Shown piece by piece: positions 1 through 7,707 of a stretch of 27,263 nt of DNA. Source of the DNA: CAZWEZ01 sp964632795 (GTDB lineage: Bacteria; Pseudomonadota; Alphaproteobacteria; Rhodospirillales; 2-02-FULL-58-16); the NCBI GenBank assembly GCA_964632795.1, contig CAZWEZ010000048.1, positions 1 through 27,263 of the forward strand, read 5' to 3'. Each line of letters opens with the position of its first letter. The first letter of the stretch is position 1. The notes under the pieces are model-generated. The model worked only from the letters and a program-made list of their open reading frames with translations. It did not search any database and was not told where the DNA came from. Position numbers and translations under genes: made by a program.

Positions 1-20
1 CCGGCGGCACGCCGAGGCGA

Positions 21-53
21 TCTCTATGGGTCATTATCAGTGCCCCTTGGTAT
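21..53 (-). repeat. Terminal repeat of an interspersed element, left-edge copy
   Basis: This 33-bp stretch matches 27196-27228 in inverted orientation with a single difference. Read on the minus strand it starts ATACCAAGGGGC and ends CATAGAGA. The first A is also the last base of the slt stop codon, so the repeat abuts that gene exactly. The flanking bases at 1-20 do not match the other copy. It is probably one end of a mobile or palindromic element that continues leftwards out of the window. Confidence 0.75.
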
Positions 54-2050
54 CACCGCTCGAGGTCGCCTTCCAGGTTCTGCGCCACCTCGGTATCGGC
101 AAGGCGCAGGCGGTAGACCTGAAGGTTCTCGAGGACCCTCTGCACGTAGTTGCGGGTCTCCTCGAAGGGGATCATCTCGACCCAGTCGATGGCGTCGACG
201 TCCTTGCCCCGGGGGTCGCCGTTGTTGCGGGCCCACTTTCGAACCCGCGACGGACCCGCGTTGTAGGCGGCCAGGGCCATGATGTAGGAGCCCTTGAACT
301 CCTTGATCAGGCCGGCCAGGTAGATCTGGCCGAGGATCAGGTTGTAATCGGCATCGGAGGTCAGGCGGCTCTTGGAATAGGGGAGCTTGTTGTTGCGCGC
401 CACCCGGTAGGCGGTGCGGGGCAGCAACTGCATCATGCCGCGGGCCCCGGCATGGCTCACCGCCTCGGGGTAATAGGCGCTTTCCTGGCGGATCATGGCC
501 AGGACCAGGGGCACCTCGACGGGATAGGGGTCGGGGCCGCTCGACACCCGAGGGGGTATCAGCGCCGGATACCCGGCCTGGATCAGCACGCGGCCTTCGC
601 GGCTCGACTTCTTGGCCACCGCGATCGCCAGGTCGGGGCGGCCGATGGCCCTCGCCAGTCTGCCGCTCAGCGCCCGCCATTCGGGGCTCTTCCCGGCCGA
701 ACTCAGGGCGATCGCGAATTGCCGCAGGTAGCCCTTGCTGCCAGCCTCGCTCAGGATCCGCATCGCCCGTGACAGCTCGTGTTCCATGAACGCCTTGGTC
801 AGGGCGGGGCCGGGTTGGGGATCGGGGGGCAGCCGGATGCCGCGCCCCGGCCTGAGACGGGCCTCGGCAAGCTGTCCGTAATAGACGGTCGGGCGCTTGG
901 CGGCGATCCGGTACCACAGGTCGGCCTCCTTGGCGTCCTTCATCGTCTCGGCGGCGCGGGCCGCCCAGTAGGCCCCCCGGGCGCGGCTGACCGGATACTT
1001 GACGGCTTCGAACATCCTCACGAAGTGGCCCTTGGCGATTTCAGGGTCGTCGAGGAACCGAAGGGCGATCCACCCGGCCAGCCATTCGGCCTCGGCGAAT
1101 TCCGCGCCCTCGGCGAGACGGTGGTCCTTGACGATGCGATAGGCTTCGGAAACATGGCCCTTCTTGAGGGCGCGGCGGGCCAAGATGGCGCGTTCCGTCC
1201 ACCATTTGTCGGGCCGCAGAAGATCGTCGGGCGGCTTGACGAGAAGCTCCATGGCCGACGCGTCGCGGCCCTTGCGCCGCCGCCAGCGCAGCCGTTCGTA
1301 GATCAGGCCGGGGTGGTTCCTCAGCCGCTCGGGAACCCGGGCGATGGCCCGGTCCACATTGCCCTGCCGGCGTCCCAGCAACAGCCGGGCCTCGCCCAGC
1401 GCCCGGTCCGCCGGCTTGAGTTTCCCCAACATGCGGCGCACCGGCCAGTTGCGGCCTTCCCACAACAGCCGGTCGAGACGCTTCAGGTGGTCGCCGTAGG
1501 TCAGCAGCCGGCGGTAGCGCTTGTAGAAAGCCCGCTCCTGGCGCTTGCCGAAGTTGCCCAGGAGCCACGCCTCGCGGACCGCTTCGCGGCCCTCCTCCTT
1601 GCGGCCGGTGGCCAGCAGGGCGGCGCCGTACCGGATCCGGCCGTCGGTGGTGATCGGCGGGTTGTCGAGGAACCACGACAGGACCGCCTGGTCGGGGGTC
1701 TTGGCGGTCATCCCCTCTTCGAGGCGGCGTCGAAGCCGGTCCAGGCCTGGCCACTGCGGGTTGTCGATGATGAAACCGGCGATCTTGGACAGCCTGACCC
1801 CGGAATTGGCCCTGGTCATCCGCAACCAGCGGATGATCTTGCCGGCCAGGGGGTCCTCGAGGCGGCCGGAAATGCGCTGGGCGACCGCCCAATTCCCGGA
1901 CTCGGCGGACCGGAAGGCGGCCTTGGCCAGGCGCTTGTCTTGCGGCGACAGAACCCCCGCCTGGACCCCGGTCCCCCACCCCAGGGCGGTGGTGGCGGCG
2001 ATCAGGATGATCGCCAGGCGTCCGGGCCACAAACCTTTCGATCCGTACAT
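53..2050 (-). CDS. slt: Soluble lytic murein transglycosylase (Slt70-like)
   Basis: This exo-lytic transglycosylase cleaves the MurNAc-GlcNAc bond of peptidoglycan in the periplasm, forming 1,6-anhydro muropeptides. The 665-residue protein has an N-terminal signal or anchor segment (about residues 10-31, ending GVQA). A long helical superhelix region follows, of the kind that forms the Slt70 doughnut. The C-terminal SLT domain starts near residue 519, with the catalytic Glu523 in MIRQESAYYP, then GMMQLLP and AYNAGP. I chose the ATG at 2050 because the signal sequence follows directly; longer in-frame starts run through the dapA leader and dapA itself. It is divergent from dapA, and a promoter nine bases upstream suggests a leaderless message. 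The family is certain; the exact paralogue name is less so. Confidence 0.93.
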   Translation of the reverse strand: MYGSKGLWPGRLAIILIAATTALGWGTGVQAGVLSPQDKRLAKAAFRSAESGNWAVAQRISGRLEDPLAGKIIRWLRMTRANSGVRLSKIAGFIIDNPQWPGLDRLRRRLEEGMTAKTPDQAVLSWFLDNPPITTDGRIRYGAALLATGRKEEGREAVREAWLLGNFGKRQERAFYKRYRRLLTYGDHLKRLDRLLWEGRNWPVRRMLGKLKPADRALGEARLLLGRRQGNVDRAIARVPERLRNHPGLIYERLRWRRRKGRDASAMELLVKPPDDLLRPDKWWTERAILARRALKKGHVSEAYRIVKDHRLAEGAEFAEAEWLAGWIALRFLDDPEIAKGHFVRMFEAVKYPVSRARGAYWAARAAETMKDAKEADLWYRIAAKRPTVYYGQLAEARLRPGRGIRLPPDPQPGPALTKAFMEHELSRAMRILSEAGSKGYLRQFAIALSSAGKSPEWRALSGRLARAIGRPDLAIAVAKKSSREGRVLIQAGYPALIPPRVSSGPDPYPVEVPLVLAMIRQESAYYPEAVSHAGARGMMQLLPRTAYRVARNNKLPYSKSRLTSDADYNLILGQIYLAGLIKEFKGSYIMALAAYNAGPSRVRKWARNNGDPRGKDVDAIDWVEMIPFEETRNYVQRVLENLQVYRLRLADTEVAQNLEGDLER

Positions 2051-2058
2051 GCCGGGCG

Positions 2059-2087
2059 ACTGTACGCCGGCCCGGGCACGACGACAA
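2059..2087 (-). promoter_or_regulatory. Predicted promoter of slt
   Basis: On the minus strand TTGTCG (2087-2082) is separated by 17 bp from TACAGT (2064-2059), a good sigma-70-type pair. The expected transcription start falls at or next to the slt ATG at 2050, and no Shine-Dalgarno sequence precedes that ATG, so the mRNA may be leaderless. Confidence 0.5.
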
Positions 2088-2129
2088 GCCACGCCGGGCG
2101 GGTCCGCCGTCGGACTCCTCGGCCCCGGC

Positions 2130-2159
2130 TTGCCGCGGCAGGCCTCTTGAGGGTATGTT
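2130..2159 (+). promoter_or_regulatory. Predicted promoter of dapA-smpB
   Basis: TTGCCG (2130-2135), an 18-bp spacer and TATGTT (2154-2159) lie about 50 bp upstream of the dapA start. The same TTGCCG-N18 arrangement precedes thrH and the SPOR lipoprotein gene in this window, which adds some weight. Confidence 0.45.
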
Positions 2160-2209
2160 CGAGGACCCCGCACGCCATCGTGCTTTCGGGGAAGCCTAGG
2201 GAGGAAGCC

Positions 2210-3085
2210 ATGTTCAAGGGATCCATCACCGCCCTGATCACGCCGTTCAGCGATGGCGCGGTGGATAAATCGGCCTACCAGTCCTTCATCGACTGGCAGA
2301 TCGAGCAAGGCAGCGACGGCCTGGTTCCCTGCGGCACCACCGGCGAATCGCCGACCCTGAGCCACGAGGAGCACATGCGGGTGGTCGAGATGTGCATCGA
2401 GGCGGCGCGCGGCCGGGCTCCGGTGATCGCCGGCACCGGTTCCAACTCCACCGAGGAGGCGATCATGCTTTCCCGCCACGCCAGGGACGCCGGGGCCGAT
2501 GCCTGCCTGTTGGTGACCCCGTACTACAACAAACCGACCCAGGAAGGCCTGTACCGGCACTACAAGGCCATCCACGACGCCGTCGGCCTGCCGATCATCA
2601 TCTACAACATCCCCGGGCGCAGCGTCGTCGACATGTCGGTCGAAACCATGGCCCGGCTGGCCAAGCTGCCCAAGATCGTCGGGGTCAAGGACGCCACCCA
2701 GGACCTGACCCGGCCGATGCGCACCCGCCTGGCCATCGGCAAGGATTTCTGCCAGTTGTCCGGCGAGGACGGGACCGCGATTCCGTTGCTGGCCGGGGGC
2801 GGGCACGGCTGCATCTCGGTGAGCGCCAACATTGCCCCGAAAATGTGTTCCGACATGCAACGGGCCTGGCGCGAGGGCGACATGAAGACGGTGATGGAGC
2901 TTCAGGACAAGCTGATGCCGGTGCACATGGCCCTGTTCTGCGAAACCAGCCCGGGGCCGGTGAAGTACGCCGCCCACCTGCTCGGCAAGTGTTCTCCGGA
3001 GACCCGGCTGCCCCTGTGCGAGATTTCAGACGCCAGCAAGGAGCACGTCAAAAGGGCCCTGACCGGGGCCGGGCTCCTGTCCTGA
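2210..3085 (+). CDS. dapA: 4-hydroxy-tetrahydrodipicolinate synthase
   Basis: DapA condenses pyruvate with L-aspartate semialdehyde, the first committed step of the diaminopimelate/lysine pathway, in the cytoplasm. The 291-residue length matches the E. coli enzyme (292). Visible active-site residues, each one position lower than in E. coli, are Thr43-Thr44 in CGTTGESPTL, Tyr106 in TPYYNKP, Tyr132 and Arg137 in IYNIPGRS, and the Schiff-base Lys160 in GVKDAT. The ATG follows a strong AGGGAGGA ribosome binding site. The gene is divergent from slt and lies 24 bp upstream of smpB, so the two are probably cotranscribed. Both dapA and slt feed cell-wall metabolism, though this pairing may simply be inherited gene order. 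Confidence 0.97.
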   Translation: MFKGSITALITPFSDGAVDKSAYQSFIDWQIEQGSDGLVPCGTTGESPTLSHEEHMRVVEMCIEAARGRAPVIAGTGSNSTEEAIMLSRHARDAGADACLLVTPYYNKPTQEGLYRHYKAIHDAVGLPIIIYNIPGRSVVDMSVETMARLAKLPKIVGVKDATQDLTRPMRTRLAIGKDFCQLSGEDGTAIPLLAGGGHGCISVSANIAPKMCSDMQRAWREGDMKTVMELQDKLMPVHMALFCETSPGPVKYAAHLLGKCSPETRLPLCEISDASKEHVKRALTGAGLLS

Positions 3086-3109
3086 GCCGTCGGGGACGGT
3101 CGCCGGCCG

Positions 3110-3589
3110 ATGGCGCGCAAGAAAAAGAAGAGCACTCCCGGCAACGTCGTGGCGCGCAACCGCAAGGCGCGCCACAACTACCGCATCGAGGAGGTGTTCG
3201 AGGCCGGGATCGTGCTGGCCGGCTCCGAGGTCAAGTCCCTGCGCCAGGGGCGGGGCTCGATCTCCGAGTCCTATGCCGGCGAAAAAGGGGGGGAACTCTA
3301 CCTGTTCGCGTCCCATATACCGGAGTACGAAGCGGCCAGCAGCTTCAACCACGACCCCCGGCGGCCGCGCAAGCTGTTGATGCGCAAACGCCAGATCGGC
3401 CGCCTGATCAGCGCCGTCCAACGCAAGGGAATGACCGTGATCCCGCTGTCCGTCTACTTCACCCCCAAGGGCATCGCCAAGGTCGAGCTGGCGCTGGCCC
3501 ACGGCAAGCACGCCTACGACAAGCGGGCGGCCAGCAAGGACCGTGACTGGAAGCGCGACAAGGCCCGGCTGATGCGCGACAAGGGGTAA
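3110..3589 (+). CDS. smpB: SsrA-binding protein SmpB
   Basis: SmpB binds tmRNA and brings it to stalled ribosomes for trans-translation. The 159-residue protein has the family's OB-fold signatures: NRKARHNY near residues 17-24, then GSEVKSLRQG. It ends in a lysine/arginine-rich tail (DRDWKRDKARLMRDKG) that is unstructured in solution and enters the mRNA channel. The N-terminus MARKKKKS is the usual basic start. The gene follows dapA closely and its TAA lies 5 bp before the GTG of the next gene, so all three are probably one transcript. The tmRNA gene itself is not in this window. Confidence 0.97.
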   Translation: MARKKKKSTPGNVVARNRKARHNYRIEEVFEAGIVLAGSEVKSLRQGRGSISESYAGEKGGELYLFASHIPEYEAASSFNHDPRRPRKLLMRKRQIGRLISAVQRKGMTVIPLSVYFTPKGIAKVELALAHGKHAYDKRAASKDRDWKRDKARLMRDKG

Positions 3590-3594
3590 TACCA

Positions 3595-4266
3595 GTGGAC
3601 GGAGCGGACGAGGCCGGAAGGGGACTGATCAATCGGAAACTGATCGCGGCCAAACAGTCGTGGGCCCGCCGGGGACGGCGTCCCGGCCGGGACGGGGAGG
3701 GCCCCGGCGGGGCCGGGCGGCTGCCGCCCGGACAGCGCCTGACCAGGGACTGGCCGGTGCTGGACCTGGGCGTGCAGCCCGACATCCGGACCGAGGACTG
3801 GTCGCTGGGCGTCTCCGGGCTGGTCGCCAACCCGCTGTCATGGGACTGGGCGGCCTTCATCGACCTGCCCCAGGTCGAGACGACCTCCGACATCCATTGC
3901 GTGACCTCCTGGTCACGCTATGACAACCGCTGGCGCGGGGTCGCCGCCCGGACCCTGCTCGACGCCGTGAAACCCAAGCCCGAGGCCCGTTTCGTGGTCT
4001 TCCACGGCCATGACGGCTACACCACCAACGTGCCCCTGGAGCATTTCGCCGCCGAAGACGCGCTGTTGGCCCACAGTTGGCGGGGCGAACCCCTGAGCCG
4101 CCAGCACGGCGGCCCGGTGCGGGTCGTCATCCCCAGCCTCTATTTCTGGAAGAGCGCAAAATGGGTGCGCCAGGTGACCTTCCTCGACAAGGATGCCCCG
4201 GGGTTCTGGGAGGCCCGCGGATACCACGACGTCGGCGATCCGTGGAAAGAGGACCGCTACCGCTGA
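3595..4266 (+). CDS. Sulfite oxidase-like molybdopterin-dependent oxidoreductase
   Basis: This 223-residue protein belongs to the sulfite-oxidase molybdopterin fold. The putative molybdenum-ligating cysteine is Cys102 in DIHCVTSWSRYDNRW, and the C-terminal half carries HGGPVRVVIPSLYFWKSAKW, typical of the YuiH-like 'sulfite oxidase-like oxidoreductase' group. No Tat or Sec signal is visible, so it probably works in the cytoplasm, unlike MsrP/YedY. Its substrate cannot be read from sequence. The GTG start lies 5 bp after the smpB stop; the first 45 residues are rich in Gly, Arg and Pro and poorly conserved, so the true start could be later. It converges with the GST gene, leaving a 34-bp gap. 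Confidence 0.85.
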   Translation: MDGADEAGRGLINRKLIAAKQSWARRGRRPGRDGEGPGGAGRLPPGQRLTRDWPVLDLGVQPDIRTEDWSLGVSGLVANPLSWDWAAFIDLPQVETTSDIHCVTSWSRYDNRWRGVAARTLLDAVKPKPEARFVVFHGHDGYTTNVPLEHFAAEDALLAHSWRGEPLSRQHGGPVRVVIPSLYFWKSAKWVRQVTFLDKDAPGFWEARGYHDVGDPWKEDRYR

Positions 4267-4300
4267 TACCAGAGGTCCTCGATTTCCCGTGGCCGCGGGC

Positions 4301-4996
4301 TCAGCGTTTGGTGAACTGCCGGTCGCCGAACAGGGCGTCGCGCGCCTTGTCGTCCAGCTTGCCGGGATCGCCGCGCCGCTCGGCCAGCACGGCGAGACCC
4401 TTTTGCACCGCCGGACGGGCGTCGATGGCCTCGAACCAGCGTTTGACGTTGGGGAAGTCGTCCAGGTCCTGGCCCTGGCGTTCGGGTGACCGGGTCCAGG
4501 GGAAACAGGCCATGTCGGCGATCGAATAGTCCCCGGCCAGATACTCGGCTTCGCCCAGGCGGCGGTCCATGACCCCGTACAGGCGGCCGGTTTCCATGGT
4601 GTAGCGCTCGATGGCGTAGGGGACCTGCTGGGGGGCGTACTGGCGGAAGTGATGGGCCTGGCCGAACATCGGCCCGACCCCGCCCATCTGGAACATCAGC
4701 CACTGGATGGTCTGGAATCGCTCCCCCGCCGGGGTCGGCAGGAAACGGCCCGTCTTTTCGGCCAGGTAGAGAAGGATGGCCCCCGATTCGAACAGGCCGT
4801 AGGGCTTGCCGTCCGGTCCCTGGCGATCGACGATGGCCGGAATCCGGTTGTTGGGGCTGATCTTCAGGAACTCGGGATCGAATTGGTCTCCGGCGCCGAT
4901 GTCGATCGGGATCACCTCGTAGGGCAGGCCGGTCTCCTCGAGCATGATCGAGACCTTGTATCCGTTCGGCGTCGGCCAGGTGTAGAGATCGATCAT
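4301..4996 (-). CDS. yfcG: Glutathione S-transferase, YfcG/YghU (Nu) class
   Basis: The 231-residue protein closely follows E. coli YfcG. It has TPNGYKVSIMLEE at residues 9-21, where YfcG has TPNGHKITLFLEE, then SPNNRIPAIVD, ESGAILLYLAEKTG and YAIERYTMET. Nu-class enzymes use a Thr/Asn pair near the N-terminus (here Thr9 and Asn11) instead of the classical Tyr or Ser. They act mainly as glutathione-dependent disulfide reductases, so this is the likely activity. The ATG overlaps the thrH stop by 4 bp (ATGA), indicating translational coupling within a two-gene operon. Confidence 0.92.
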   Translation of the reverse strand: MIDLYTWPTPNGYKVSIMLEETGLPYEVIPIDIGAGDQFDPEFLKISPNNRIPAIVDRQGPDGKPYGLFESGAILLYLAEKTGRFLPTPAGERFQTIQWLMFQMGGVGPMFGQAHHFRQYAPQQVPYAIERYTMETGRLYGVMDRRLGEAEYLAGDYSIADMACFPWTRSPERQGQDLDDFPNVKRWFEAIDARPAVQKGLAVLAERRGDPGKLDDKARDALFGDRQFTKR

Positions 4997-5634
4997 CCGT
5001 GCAGCTCCTGGTTGGTGTTTTCCTTGCCGATGCGCTCGCTGGCCCGGCTGATCCGCCGGCGCAGCTCCGGGTATTCGGCGACCACCGGGAAGTGGGGGAA
5101 TTCCTCGATCACGTTGTCCGGGGCGCGGAACAGGATGCCGACGTCGGCCTCCTCCAGCATCGCCGTGTCGTTGTAGGAATCGCCGACCGCGATGACCTTG
5201 AAATTCAAGCCGCGGAAGGCCTTGACCGCCTGGAGCTTGTGGTTCGCCAAGCGCAGGCGGTAACCGGCGACCCGGCCCCCGCCGTCGATGCTGAGGCGAT
5301 GGCAGAACAGGGTCGGCCATTGGAGTTGGCGCATCAGCGGTTGGACGAATTCGTAGAAGGAATCGGTGAGGACCACCAACTGGTAACGGCTGCGCAGCCA
5401 GTCGACGAAGTCCAGCGCCCCGTCCAGCGGCCCCATGGCCTCGATCACCGCCTGGATGTCGGACAGCTTGAGGCCGTTCTCCTCCAGCAGCCGCAGGCGC
5501 TGGGCCATCAGGGCGTCGTAGTCCGGAACCTCGCGGGTGGTGGCGCGAAGGGCGTCGATGCCGGTGCTCTTGGCGACGTTGACCCAGATCTCCGGGACCA
5601 AGACGCCCTCCAGGTCGAGACAGACGATCTCCAC
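4993..5634 (-). CDS. thrH: Phosphoserine phosphatase / homoserine phosphotransferase ThrH
   Basis: ThrH is a HAD-superfamily enzyme that in Pseudomonas aeruginosa dephosphorylates phosphoserine and can transfer the phosphate to homoserine. This 213-residue protein tracks that enzyme along its length: CLDLEGVLVPEIW at the N-terminus with nucleophile Asp7, GIDAL.ATTR..PDYD, a HAD motif II serine/threonine in VVLTDSFYEF, FVDWLRSRYQ, and motif III in VGDSYNDTAMLEEADVGILF. I chose the GTG at 5634 because it matches the family N-terminus exactly and follows AAAGGAGAA; a longer upstream ATG would add unrelated residues. Its stop overlaps the GST start by 4 bp. Confidence 0.93.
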   Translation of the reverse strand: MEIVCLDLEGVLVPEIWVNVAKSTGIDALRATTREVPDYDALMAQRLRLLEENGLKLSDIQAVIEAMGPLDGALDFVDWLRSRYQLVVLTDSFYEFVQPLMRQLQWPTLFCHRLSIDGGGRVAGYRLRLANHKLQAVKAFRGLNFKVIAVGDSYNDTAMLEEADVGILFRAPDNVIEEFPHFPVVAEYPELRRRISRASERIGKENTNQELHG

Positions 5635-5664
5635 GCCCGGTTCTCCTTTGCAATGTCCGCCAGC

Positions 5665-5694
5665 GGTATAGCAAGCCGAAGGGAGGGACGGCAA
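5665..5694 (-). promoter_or_regulatory. Predicted promoter of thrH-yfcG
   Basis: On the minus strand TTGCCG (5694-5689), 18 bp, TATACC (5670-5665). It lies in the 70-bp gap between the UDG stop and the thrH GTG, leaving a leader of about 25 nt that contains the ribosome binding site. Confidence 0.5.
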
Positions 5695-5704
5695 ATGGGA
5701 AGTT

Positions 5705-6349
5705 TCAGTCTCCCAGCAGAGCGACGGTGTTTTCGACCACGGATTCGAACATGGCCTCGGTGAGCCGGCCGGTGTTGGTGTTGTAGCGCGAGCAGTGGTA
5801 ACTGTCGGCGAGCAGCGGCCCGGGGTCCAGACGATGGACGGCGCCGTGGCGGAAGGGGTGGGCGGCCTTCTTCACGCCCAGCGCCGACAGCACGGCGCCG
5901 TGGGCGACGGTGCCCAGGGCGAGGATCGCCGCGAGGTCGGGCAGCGAGGCGATCTCGGCAGCCAGGAAAGGCCGGCAGGCCGCCACTTCCGCGGCTATCG
6001 GCTTGTTTTTGGGAGGAACGCATCTGACGGCGTTGGTGATCCGGCAACCGGTCAGACGCAGGCCGTCGTCGGCCCTGGCATCGTACGAACCTTCGGCCAG
6101 GCCGGCCTCGAGCAGGGTCCGGAACAGCAGTTCGCCGGCGAAATCGCCGGTGAAAGGCCGTCCCGTGCGGTTGGCGCCGCGCAGTCCCGGCGCCAGCCCG
6201 ACGATCAGCAATCTCTCCTTGTCGCCGGCGAACGGCGGAACCGGCGCGTTATGCCAGTCGGCGAAGGCGGCGCGGTTGGCCAGGCGGAAGTCGGCCAGGC
6301 GCGGGCATCCCGGGCAATCGCGTCCGGGAATAAGGACCGCTGGTGTCAA
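5705..6349 (-). CDS. Family 5 uracil-DNA glycosylase (UDGb) with 4Fe-4S cluster
   Basis: This 214-residue base-excision repair enzyme removes uracil, and in the family also some deaminated purines, from DNA. The family 5 motif GLAPGLRGANRTGRPFTGD is at residues 51-69, and the second motif appears as HCSRYNTNTGRLT near the C-terminus. Cys12 and Cys15 (CPGC) with Cys110 and Cys125 fit the C-X2-C...C-X14-C pattern that binds a 4Fe-4S cluster. The start is the unusual TTG at 6349, which overlaps the stop of the upstream NYN gene (TTGA); no other start gives the conserved N-terminus. Translation is therefore probably coupled to the NYN gene. Confidence 0.92.
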   Translation of the reverse strand: MTPAVLIPGRDCPGCPRLADFRLANRAAFADWHNAPVPPFAGDKERLLIVGLAPGLRGANRTGRPFTGDFAGELLFRTLLEAGLAEGSYDARADDGLRLTGCRITNAVRCVPPKNKPIAAEVAACRPFLAAEIASLPDLAAILALGTVAHGAVLSALGVKKAAHPFRHGAVHRLDPGPLLADSYHCSRYNTNTGRLTEAMFESVVENTVALLGD

Positions 6350-6948
6350 GCCGTCTCCAGGTGGGGATGAGGGTCGTCCAACTCGGGCTCGTCGGGCTCG
6401 CTCTCCTCAGTCCGGTCTTCCAGGAGGCGGGAGATCAACGGCTGAAGGTCCTGCAGCTCGATGAAGACGTCGGCCTGGCGGCGCAACTCGTCGGCCACCA
6501 TGGGCGGTTGCGAGCGCAGGGTGCTGACGATGGTGACGCGGACGCCCTTGTTCTGGATCGCCTCGACCAGCCGGCGGAAGTCGCCGTCGCCGGAAAAGAT
6601 GGCGATATGGTCCAGGTGGTCGGCCATTTCCATGGCGTCGATGGCCAGTTCGATGTCCATGTTGCCCTTGATCTTGCGCCGCCCGGTGGTGTCGGTGAAT
6701 TCCTTGGTCGGCTTGGTGACCATGGTGTAACCGTTGTAGTCCAGCCAATCGACCAGCGGCCGGATCGGCGAATATTCCTGGTCTTCCAGCAGTGCGGTAT
6801 AATAGAAGGCCCGAATCAGGGTGCCTTGGGAGGCGAACAACTCGAGAAGCCGCTTGTAGTCGATGTCAAACGACAGGGCACGGGCCGCGGCATAGAGGTT
6901 GGAGCCATCGATGAAAAGGCCAATACGTTCGTTCGGATAAAAATTCAT
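6346..6948 (-). CDS. NYN-domain (LabA/DUF88-type, PIN-like) putative ribonuclease
   Basis: NYN domains are PIN-like metal-dependent nuclease folds, thought to act on RNA. This 200-residue protein shows the expected acidic residues: Asp14 in GLFIDGSNLY, Asp98 and Asp104 in GNMDIELAIDAM, and Asp121/Asp123 in FSGDGDF. The C-terminal 25 residues are acidic (EESEPDEPELDD) and probably disordered. I start it at the ATG at 6948, which has AAGGA eight bases upstream; the longer ORF adds residues not typical of the family. It is divergent from folK, and its last codons overlap the UDG start. RNA targets are unknown, and the coupling to a DNA repair enzyme is the odd part. Confidence 0.9.
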   Translation of the reverse strand: MNFYPNERIGLFIDGSNLYAAARALSFDIDYKRLLELFASQGTLIRAFYYTALLEDQEYSPIRPLVDWLDYNGYTMVTKPTKEFTDTTGRRKIKGNMDIELAIDAMEMADHLDHIAIFSGDGDFRRLVEAIQNKGVRVTIVSTLRSQPPMVADELRRQADVFIELQDLQPLISRLLEDRTEESEPDEPELDDPHPHLETA

Positions 6949-7004
6949 CTTGAAAATCCTTTTGAAACAATCGACTGCAACAATATGTCCGAGGCCTGTG
7001 GAAA

Positions 7005-7034
7005 TTGGGAGACACGCCCCGATCTTTCTATAGG
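7005..7034 (+). promoter_or_regulatory. Predicted promoter of folK
   Basis: TTGGGA (7005-7010), an 18-bp spacer and TATAGG (7029-7034) are in the 118-bp divergent region between the NYN gene and folK. A start near 7041 leaves a short leader with AAGGGAG before the folK ATG. Confidence 0.4.
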
Positions 7035-7066
7035 TAGGCTGGCCGGATGACGTTCGCAAGGGAGAA

Positions 7067-7582
7067 ATGGAGATTCCCGCGGTGATTCATATCGCCATCG
7101 GCGCCAACCTTCCCTCGTCCCACGGACCGCCGCGGGCGACCTGCGCCGCCGCCCTCTCGGCCATGGATGGCAACGGCCTGCGGGTGGTGCGGCGATCGCG
7201 CTGGTACCGCAGCGCCCCGGTGCCTCCATCCGCCCAGCCCTGGTACGTGAACGGCGTCGCCGAAGTGGAAACCGACCTGCCTCCCGCCGGGTTACTGGAA
7301 TTCCTGCTCGACACGGAGGCCGGGTTCGGGCGCCGCCGCCCCGGGCCCGACGCCCCGCGAACCCTCGATCTGGACCTTCTCGCCGTCGGCGACCTGGTGA
7401 CCGGTCCCGGCGAGGAGCTCCATCTTCCCCATCCCCGGATGCACCGACGGGCCTTCGTCCTGCTGCCCCTGGCCGAACTGGCGCCCGATTGGGTCCACCC
7501 GGTTTCGGGACTGCGCATCGACCGCCTGATCGCCGACCTGCCGCCCGGCCAGATCGCCGAACCGATTGACGAGGAGAGATGA
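7067..7582 (+). CDS. folK: 2-amino-4-hydroxy-6-hydroxymethyldihydropteridine pyrophosphokinase
   Basis: FolK (HPPK) transfers pyrophosphate from ATP to hydroxymethyl-dihydropterin, the step before dihydropteroate synthase in folate synthesis. The 171-residue protein has the HPPK signatures: AIGANL near the N-terminus, RTLDLDLL at 98-105 with the two magnesium-binding aspartates (Asp101, Asp103), and HPRMHRRAFVLLPLAEL from 122. The ATG is preceded by AAGGGAG. No other folate gene is adjacent. Its stop codon overlaps a possible 42-codon ORF, and beyond that the reading direction switches to the PAS regulator. Confidence 0.95.
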   Translation: MEIPAVIHIAIGANLPSSHGPPRATCAAALSAMDGNGLRVVRRSRWYRSAPVPPSAQPWYVNGVAEVETDLPPAGLLEFLLDTEAGFGRRRPGPDAPRTLDLDLLAVGDLVTGPGEELHLPHPRMHRRAFVLLPLAELAPDWVHPVSGLRIDRLIADLPPGQIAEPIDEER

Positions 7583-7707
7583 AATCGACCCCGGCCCGGC
7601 TCGGCTTGCTGATCCTGGCCGCGCCGGTCATCGATTCCGCCCTCTTCCGCGGCCCTCCCGATGGCGAGGAAGATGACGATCGGCTCGATTTCATGGATCG
7701 GCAGTGA
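7579..7707 (+). CDS. Possible small ORF of 42 codons after folK
   Basis: An ATG overlaps the folK stop (ATGA), is preceded by GAGGAGAG at good spacing, and opens a 42-codon frame. The peptide begins MKSTPARLGLLILAAP, a short hydrophobic stretch after two basic residues, and ends with an acidic tail (GEEDDDRLDFMD). Its last 17 bp overlap the 3' end of the convergent PAS regulator gene. I do not recognise it. It could be a small membrane-associated peptide, the remnant of a gene cut when the regulator gene arrived, or a chance frame in GC-rich DNA. Confidence 0.3.
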   Translation: MKSTPARLGLLILAAPVIDSALFRGPPDGEEDDDRLDFMDRQ

